Source: SIG607 sp045590395 (GTDB lineage: Bacteria > Bacillota > Clostridia > Oscillospirales > Acutalibacteraceae). Taken from it: 64,000 nucleotides of DNA. Location: positions 1 through 64,000 of the forward strand of contig JAZNQX010000063.1 of NCBI GenBank assembly GCA_045590395.1, given 5' to 3'. The notes beneath the pieces are model-generated. The model saw only the letters and a program-made list of their open reading frames with translations, did not search any database and was not told the DNA's origin. The position numbers and the translations under genes are program-made. Position 1 is the first letter of the stretch. Every line of letters starts with the position of its first letter. This document shows positions 59,113 to 64,000 of this stretch, piece by piece.

Positions 59113-59919
59113 ATGGTTCAAAACAAATTTTATACAGTAGATTCTCACTGTCATATCTATCCCGAAAAAATTGCTCAAAAGGCTGTAGAGGGTACTGATA
59201 ATTTTTATAGTACAACTGCGGCAGGTCTGGGTACGGTTTCTGACCTTTTGCATATGGGAAGCGAGGCAGGGGTTGACCACTTTATTGTTCAGTCTGTGGC
59301 AACAACGCCAAAGCAGGTAAAAAGCATTAACGAGTTTATTTCCAAAACCGTTTCAGAGCATAATGGTAAATTAACCGGTCTTGGCACACTTCATCCCGAA
59401 AGTGAAGACATAAAGGGTGATGTTGAGCATCTTTTAGAGTTGGGCCTTAAAGGCGTTAAGCTTCACCCCGACATACAGCGCTTCGAAAGCGACTGTGAAA
59501 GGTGTATGCAAATCTACGAGCTGTGTGAAAAGAATAATCTTGTATTACTAATGCACACAGGTGATTACAGGTACGACTATTCAAACCCTAACAGAATAAT
59601 TCCAATACTGGAAACCTTTAAAAAGCTGACCTTTATCGGCGCACACCTTGCAGGTTGGTCGGTGTGGCAAGAAGCCTATGAAAAGCTGTCATATTATGAT
59701 AATCTTTATGTAGACTGTTCATCTTGCTTTGGCTTTACCGAAAGGGAGGAAGTATACGCCCTTATGAAGAAATACGGGGCTGACAGAATACTTTTCGGTA
59801 CCGATTATCCTATGTGGTCACCGAAAAGCGAAATGGAAACATTTTTATCCCTTGATTTCACCGATGAAGAAAAAGCAAAAATCTTAGGTCTTAATGCTAA
59901 AAAAATATTTAATTTATAG
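59113..59919 (+). CDS. Amidohydrolase family protein (TIM-barrel metal hydrolase)
   Basis: This 268-residue Amidohydrolase_2-type protein has metal ligands in VDSHCHIYPEKI (HxH), GVKLHPDIQRFES, LLMHTGDYRYDY, FIGAHLAGWS and LFGTDYPMW (Asp). Relatives are hydrolases or decarboxylases of aromatic and small carboxylic substrates. I take ATG 59113 with GGTGA ahead; GTG 59104 is possible. Last gene of the Leu T-box operon, 12 bases after the fusion ligase; a terminator follows. Its part in a leucine pathway is unknown. Confidence 0.82.
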   Translation: MVQNKFYTVDSHCHIYPEKIAQKAVEGTDNFYSTTAAGLGTVSDLLHMGSEAGVDHFIVQSVATTPKQVKSINEFISKTVSEHNGKLTGLGTLHPESEDIKGDVEHLLELGLKGVKLHPDIQRFESDCERCMQIYELCEKNNLVLLMHTGDYRYDYSNPNRIIPILETFKKLTFIGAHLAGWSVWQEAYEKLSYYDNLYVDCSSCFGFTEREEVYALMKKYGADRILFGTDYPMWSPKSEMETFLSLDFTDEEKAKILGLNAKKIFNL

Positions 59920-59927
59920 GGCAGAAA

Positions 59928-59960
59928 AGCCGCGAAGTAAAAAAACTTCGCGGCTTTTTT
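59928..59960 (+). terminator. Terminator of the Leu T-box operon
   Basis: AGCCGCGAAGT (59928-59938), six-base loop, ACTTCGCGGCT (59945-59955) and a T-run. Confidence 0.95.
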
Positions 59961-59989
59961 ATTTTTTTGCATATTTTTTAAAAAAACTA

Positions 59990-60018
59990 TTGCAATTTGA
60001 ATAAAAATGCTCTATAAT
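59990..60018 (+). promoter_or_regulatory. Promoter of the mraZ division cluster
   Basis: TTGCAA (59990-59995), 17 bases, TATAAT (60013-60018), just upstream of the MraZ boxes. Confidence 0.85.
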
Positions 60019-60025
60019 AACAGTA

Positions 60026-60073
60026 AAAGTGGTTTAAAGTGGATAAAAAACACATAAAAGTGTTTAAAAGTGG
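60026..60073 (+). promoter_or_regulatory. MraZ operator repeats
   Basis: AAAGTGG occurs at 60026-60032, 60036-60042 and 60067-60073, with a variant AAAGTGT at 60057-60063. Pairs are spaced ten bases apart. MraZ is known to bind tandem TGG-type boxes in its own promoter; here they overlap the transcription start region, predicting autorepression. Confidence 0.8.
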
Positions 60074-60095
60074 TAAGAAAGAGGGGTGAAAACCT

Positions 60096-60521
60096 ATGTT
60101 ATACGGTGGATATCAACATAATATTGACAAAAAGGGCAGGGTTTTCATTCCGTCCAAGCTTCGTGAAGAACTCGGCGCGGAGTTTATTATCTGCCGCGGT
60201 ATATCTGGTAAATGCTGTCTTTGTGTTTATTCTATGAGTGAGTGGAATAAGCTTGTTGAAAATATTGGCACCTTGCCCAGTACTAAATCAAGCGTTGTTA
60301 AGCGTTTTCTTTACGACGGCGCTTTCAATATAGAGTGTGATGCACAGGGCAGAATTCTTATTCCACCAACACTTCGAGAATATGCCAAGCTTGATGGTGA
60401 AGCCCATATTATCGGTATGGATACTAATCTTGAAATATGGAACACTGCTCTCTGGCAGGAAGAAAACGAAAAATATACTCCCGAATCTGTTGCTTCTATT
60501 ATGGAAGAACTAAACTTCTAA
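60096..60521 (+). CDS. mraZ: Division/cell wall cluster transcriptional regulator MraZ
   Basis: MraZ is an AbrB-fold regulator of the dcw cluster. The 141 residues hold two SpoVT/AbrB-like repeats: YGGYQHNIDKKGRVFIPSKL and FNIECDAQGRILIPPTLREY. It forms ring oligomers that contact several DNA boxes; suitable boxes lie directly upstream. It is 10 bases before rsmH, and the pair starts the dcw order. Confidence 0.96.
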   Translation: MLYGGYQHNIDKKGRVFIPSKLREELGAEFIICRGISGKCCLCVYSMSEWNKLVENIGTLPSTKSSVVKRFLYDGAFNIECDAQGRILIPPTLREYAKLDGEAHIIGMDTNLEIWNTALWQEENEKYTPESVASIMEELNF

Positions 60522-60531
60522 GGAGTATAAA

Positions 60532-61452
60532 ATGGAGTTTAATCACTATTCTGTACTTTTAAATGAAACAATTGATGCTTTAAATATAAAGCCCGACGGA
60601 ATATATGTAGACGGCACTGCGGGTGGCGCTGGACACTCAAGAGAAATTGCTAAAAGGCTTAAAGGCGGTTTTCTTTATGCGCTTGACCAAGACCCCGATG
60701 CCGTTAAGGTGGCAACTGAGAGATTAGAGGGACTGCCGGCAAAGGTAATCAGAAGCAACTTTGTAAATATGAAGGATGTGCTTTTAAAGGAAGGCGTTAC
60801 CGCCGTTGACGGTATACTTCTTGACCTTGGCGTATCCTCTTATCAGCTTGATGAAGGCTCACGCGGTTTTTCCTATCATAAAGATGCCCCACTTGATATG
60901 CGAATGAGCAAAGAGGGAATAAGCGCCGCCGATATAGTTGCACAGTATTCTTTAGAAAAACTAAGCGAAATTTTTTCTCTTTACGGCGAGGAAAAATTTT
61001 CATTTCGTATAGCAAAAGCAATAATAAAGGCAAGGGAAGTAGAGCCTATAACCACAACACTAAAACTTGCCGAAATAATAGCAAACAGTGTTCCTGCTCA
61101 CGCAAGACGTGACGGACATCCTGCAAGGCGGGTATTTCAGGCACTTAGAATTGCCGTAAATGGTGAGCTTGATGTTTTAAAAGCGGTACTTGACGACGCT
61201 TTTGATTTACTGAAAAAAGACGGTGTGCTTGCAATTATAACCTTTCATTCTCTTGAAGACGGTATTGTTAAGAGAAAGTTTAAGGAATTTGCACAGGGCT
61301 GTACCTGTCCACCAGATATACCTGTTTGTGTCTGCGGTAAAACACCGAGAGGCAAAATTATAAACCGAAAGGGAATAGAGCCCTCAAGTGAGGAACTAAG
61401 TAAAAATAAGAGAAGCAGAAGTGCAAAACTAAGAACCATAAAAAAACTGTAA
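60532..61452 (+). CDS. rsmH: 16S rRNA (cytosine(1402)-N(4))-methyltransferase RsmH
   Basis: RsmH methylates C1402 in the ribosomal P site. The 306 residues have VDGTAGGAGHSREIAKRL (SAM loop), LLDLGVSSYQLDEGSRGFSY, PLDMRMSKEG and a closing GKTPRGKIINRKGIEPS and SRSAKLRTIKK. All family landmarks are present. Confidence 0.97.
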   Translation: MEFNHYSVLLNETIDALNIKPDGIYVDGTAGGAGHSREIAKRLKGGFLYALDQDPDAVKVATERLEGLPAKVIRSNFVNMKDVLLKEGVTAVDGILLDLGVSSYQLDEGSRGFSYHKDAPLDMRMSKEGISAADIVAQYSLEKLSEIFSLYGEEKFSFRIAKAIIKAREVEPITTTLKLAEIIANSVPAHARRDGHPARRVFQALRIAVNGELDVLKAVLDDAFDLLKKDGVLAIITFHSLEDGIVKRKFKEFAQGCTCPPDIPVCVCGKTPRGKIINRKGIEPSSEELSKNKRSRSAKLRTIKKL

Positions 61453-61464
61453 AGGACGAGGCAA

Positions 61465-61932
61465 ATGAATAATCTCAAGTATTATAACGATTCTCTGGCA
61501 TACGATTTTCAGATGTTTATGCCTAAAGAGAAGCCGCAGAGTGTGCCTGATGACAATATAATAAAAATGCCTCGCCGTAAAAGCAAGACGAGGCAAAAGG
61601 CTGTTGCAGCGCGTTTTTCAGCCAGTGCGTTTTCTATTGTTGCAACAGTTGTTATTGTGGGTGCTTTATGCACAAACATATTCTTAAGAATTCAGGTTAA
61701 CGAGCTTAACAGCACCATAAACAAGGCAAAATCAGAACTTGCTACAAAGCAGAGCGAGAGCGTTGCTTTGCAGATGGAATATGAAAACCGTATTTCCTAT
61801 GTAAACCTTGAAGCCGAGGCAACCGCCCTTGGTATGCGCAAACTGGACAAGAGCCAGGTGGTTTATGTACGTGTAAATGATAAGAGTATGGCAAAAACTG
61901 GTGACGGAAAAATTCTTTTGGCAAATGAGTAA
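61465..61932 (+). CDS. ftsL: FtsL-like cell division protein
   Basis: This small bitopic protein of 155 residues has a charged cytosolic N-terminal ~55 (rich in Lys/Arg), a membrane helix (SIVATVVIVGALCTNIFLRI, residues about 53-72), then a coiled coil (LNSTINKAKSELATKQSES) and a conserved end with YVRVNDKSM. FtsL has low sequence conservation; the assignment rests on topology and on its place between rsmH and a septal PBP gene. It would partner the DivIC at 7832. Confidence 0.82.
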   Translation: MNNLKYYNDSLAYDFQMFMPKEKPQSVPDDNIIKMPRRKSKTRQKAVAARFSASAFSIVATVVIVGALCTNIFLRIQVNELNSTINKAKSELATKQSESVALQMEYENRISYVNLEAEATALGMRKLDKSQVVYVRVNDKSMAKTGDGKILLANE

Positions 61933-62043
61933 TTTGGCAAGGAATAGTAGAAGAATACAAATAATATAAATAAGGATACGGGAGTTGAAGTTTTCGGCTC
62001 TCGTTTTCAAGCATTTTAAAAGTGAGAAAGTGAGGATAATAAG

Positions 62044-64000
62044 ATGGTAAGTAAACCGGGTAAAATTATGCTTAAAAGAATATTTATTGTCCTGCTTTGC
62101 ACTGTAATTATTACTGTGGGTGTGTCGGGTGTCAGACTTGTTCACCTTATGCTTATAAACGGCGAAAAGTATCAGGGTATGGCATCTGAACAACAGCTTT
62201 ACGACAGCCTTATAACTGCGCCCAGAGGTAATATATACGACAAAAATATGAATGTTCTGGCTACAAGTACTACAGCCTGGACAGTATACATAACACCTAA
62301 CGGTATATTCAGCATTAAGGATGCCGAGAAACAGGAAAAGGTAAGGAATATTATCGCTGACGGTCTGTCAGAAATTTTAGGCGTTGACAGAGAAGAGGTA
62401 TATGAGGATACCGGTAAACGCTCTTACTATGTTATTGTCAAGAAAAAGATTGATAAAGAAACCTCTGATAAGGTAAGACAGTTCATTGCCGATAACAGTC
62501 AGTATCAGCTTTCAAAATATATCGGTCTTGACGAGTCTACCAAGCGTTATTACCCCAATAATAATCTGGCTTCGGTTGTGCTTGGCTTTGTAGGTGATGA
62601 TGACCAGGGTCTTGCAGGTATCGAAAGCTATTATGATACAGCTCTGACGGGTGAGCCGGGCAGAGTAGTAGCGGCTAAAACTGCTCAGGGAATTGATATG
62701 CCATTTACCTATGAAATGGTAGAAGAGGCAACTCAGGGTAATTCTCTTGTTTTAACCATTGATAACTACATTCAGTATGTATGTGAAAAACAGCTGAAGC
62801 AGGCTGTTGAAGATAACAAATGTAATGAACGCGGTGTTGCTATTGTTATGAATGTTAACACCGGTGAAATTTTGGCTATGGCGGTTTCGGGTGACTTTAA
62901 CCCGAATGACCCCTTTGCACTTTCCGCCTCAGACCAGGCAATAGTGGATGCCCTTGAGGGCGACGAAAGAGCCGCAATGCTTAGCGAACTTAGAAACAGA
63001 CAGTGGAGAAATAAGGCGGTATCCGATGCTTATGAGCCCGGCTCTGTATTTAAGATTTTCACCGCCGCCGCCGCGCTTGAGGAAAATGCAGTTGCGCTTG
63101 ATTCTTCCTTTTCCTGCGTAGGTCATACTCAGGTAGCAGGTCAGCCCTATCATTGTCATAAAAGAACGGGTCACGGTGTGCAGACGCTTATGACTGCTAT
63201 GAGTAATTCCTGCAACCCTGCCTTTATAACAATAGGTCAGATGCTTGGCGTAAATACATTTTCTAAGTATTTTGAGGCATTTGGTTTTACCGCCAAAACT
63301 GGTATAGACGTACCCGGTGAAACCTCTTCAATTTACTATTCAGGCTCTAATATGGGTCCTGTAGAGCTAGCATCTGCATCCTTCGGTCAGACCTTTAAAA
63401 TCACACCTGTTCAGCTTATAACTGCGGCTGCCGCATCGGTTAACGGCGGTTATCTTGTTCAGCCCCATGTGGTTTCAAAGGTGGTTGACGCCAGCGGCAA
63501 TGTTGTGGAAAATAAATCTACGGGATATCGCCGTCAGGTAATATCCGAAACTACCTCAGAGAAGCTTAGAACAGCGCTTGAGGGTGTTGTAAACGGCGGT
63601 GCCAAAAACGCTTATGTAGCGGGTTACCGTACAGGCGGTAAAACAGGTACCAGTCAGAAAATGGATAAAATAAATGCCACTAAAAAAAGCGGCTTTTATG
63701 TAGCTTCTTATGTTGGCATGGCGCCTATTGAAAACCCTGAAATTGCTGTGCTTGTGCTTCTTGATGAGCCTATGGGCAACAGTATTTACGGCGGTACAAT
63801 TTCCGCGCCTGTAGCTTCGGCTATTCTTGGTGAGATTCTTCCTTATATGGGCTTTGAGCCTCAGTACAGTGAGGAGGAACTTGCTAAACGCGCTATTTCC
63901 GTTCCGTCGGTAATAGGAAAAACCGTTGACGAGGCTAAATCAAGAATTACAAGGTCTAACCTTATTTACAAGGTGGTAGGCGAGGGGGATACTGTAGTAT
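62044..64000 (+). CDS. Penicillin-binding protein 2 (SpoVD/FtsI type), 3' truncated by window
   Basis: This transpeptidase cross-links septal or spore-cortex peptidoglycan. The 652 codons shown run off the window. A membrane anchor lies at about residues 12-31 (IFIVLLCTVIITVGVSGVRL) and the PBP dimer domain follows (APRGNIYDKN). The transpeptidase domain has EPGSVFKIF (SxxK Ser near 333), MSNSC (SxN near 386) and GKTGTS (KTG near 532). A PASTA domain starts near 618 (ISVPSVIGKTVDEAKSRI) and is cut off. PASTA-bearing PBPs here are SpoVD or PBP2b; the fragment does not distinguish them. Confidence 0.93.
   Translation, partial: MVSKPGKIMLKRIFIVLLCTVIITVGVSGVRLVHLMLINGEKYQGMASEQQLYDSLITAPRGNIYDKNMNVLATSTTAWTVYITPNGIFSIKDAEKQEKVRNIIADGLSEILGVDREEVYEDTGKRSYYVIVKKKIDKETSDKVRQFIADNSQYQLSKYIGLDESTKRYYPNNNLASVVLGFVGDDDQGLAGIESYYDTALTGEPGRVVAAKTAQGIDMPFTYEMVEEATQGNSLVLTIDNYIQYVCEKQLKQAVEDNKCNERGVAIVMNVNTGEILAMAVSGDFNPNDPFALSASDQAIVDALEGDERAAMLSELRNRQWRNKAVSDAYEPGSVFKIFTAAAALEENAVALDSSFSCVGHTQVAGQPYHCHKRTGHGVQTLMTAMSNSCNPAFITIGQMLGVNTFSKYFEAFGFTAKTGIDVPGETSSIYYSGSNMGPVELASASFGQTFKITPVQLITAAAASVNGGYLVQPHVVSKVVDASGNVVENKSTGYRRQVISETTSEKLRTALEGVVNGGAKNAYVAGYRTGGKTGTSQKMDKINATKKSGFYVASYVGMAPIENPEIAVLVLLDEPMGNSIYGGTISAPVASAILGEILPYMGFEPQYSEEELAKRAISVPSVIGKTVDEAKSRITRSNLIYKVVGEGDTVV

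Overview
The window reads as one long chromosomal stretch of an anaerobic, endospore-forming, moderately AT-rich Clostridia, most likely Oscillospiraceae/Ruminococcaceae. The evidence is SpoVB, YabP, YabQ, YunB and YtvI homologues, a spoVB-mazG-hup-rqcP-yabP-yabQ-divIC-yabR block that follows the Bacillus spoVB-yabN-yabO-yabP-yabQ-divIC-yabR order, ferredoxin-linked oxidoreductases, an anaerobic-type HemZ and a class I fumarase subunit. Nearly all genes are on the plus strand and tightly packed. I see no prophage, CRISPR array or transposase gene.

Layout. 1-5.5 kb: 3' end of relA, dtd, a beta-lactamase-fold hydrolase, hemZ, a small coiled-coil protein, an MTA/SAH nucleosidase and a SpoVB-type flippase. 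5.5-8.6 kb: the mazG-hup-rqcP-yabP-yabQ-divIC-yabR block. 8.6-13.7 kb: orphan fumarase alpha, an RNA methyltransferase, a lipid kinase and CIRCE-controlled groES-groEL. 13.7-14.5 kb: a gene-free island around a tRNA-Leu(UAG) gene, with palindromic repeats and truncated copies of both ends of that tRNA. 14.5-25.8 kb: a cytidylate-kinase-like protein, yunB, a minus-strand pair (PheB-like ACT protein and NUDIX), ytvI, DUF3343 plus cysteine desulfurase, cdaA-cdaR, recD2, comF and mreB. 25.8-44.5 kb: core information genes (infC-rpmI-rplT, a TrmH-family methyltransferase, dprA, topA, trmFO, plsX, rnc, a radical SAM gene, smc, ftsY, rdgB, yhbY, nadD, yqeK, rsfS, leuS). 44.6-45.2 kb: tRNA-Lys(UUU) followed by a second tRNA-end element and a hairpin-array repeat. 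59.9-64 kb: start of the division and cell-wall cluster (mraZ-rsmH-ftsL-pbp).

The standout region is 45.2-59.9 kb. Three transcription units each start with a consensus sigma-A promoter and a T-box leader. I place the specifier triplet of each at the same spacing from the base of stem I: ATC (Ile), GTA (Val) and CTC (Leu). The Ile unit encodes an HTH-cupin-acyl-CoA ligase fusion. The Val unit encodes a paralogous fusion, a P-loop ATPase, a four-subunit 2-oxoacid:ferredoxin oxidoreductase and a branched-chain aminotransferase. The Leu unit encodes a LeuA homologue that has lost its catalytic and metal-binding residues, a TIM-barrel/acyl-CoA-ligase fusion and an amidohydrolase. T-boxes turn genes on when the cognate tRNA is uncharged, so this looks like starvation-induced synthesis rather than catabolism. 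My hypothesis is that branched-chain volatile fatty acids are activated to CoA esters, reductively carboxylated by the ferredoxin enzyme and transaminated to Ile, Val and Leu, with one dedicated ligase and sensor per amino acid.

The second unusual theme is a structured non-coding element of about 150-160 bp found downstream of both tRNA genes. Its outer ends copy the 3' end of the tRNA it sits beside, and its core hairpins covary between the two copies.
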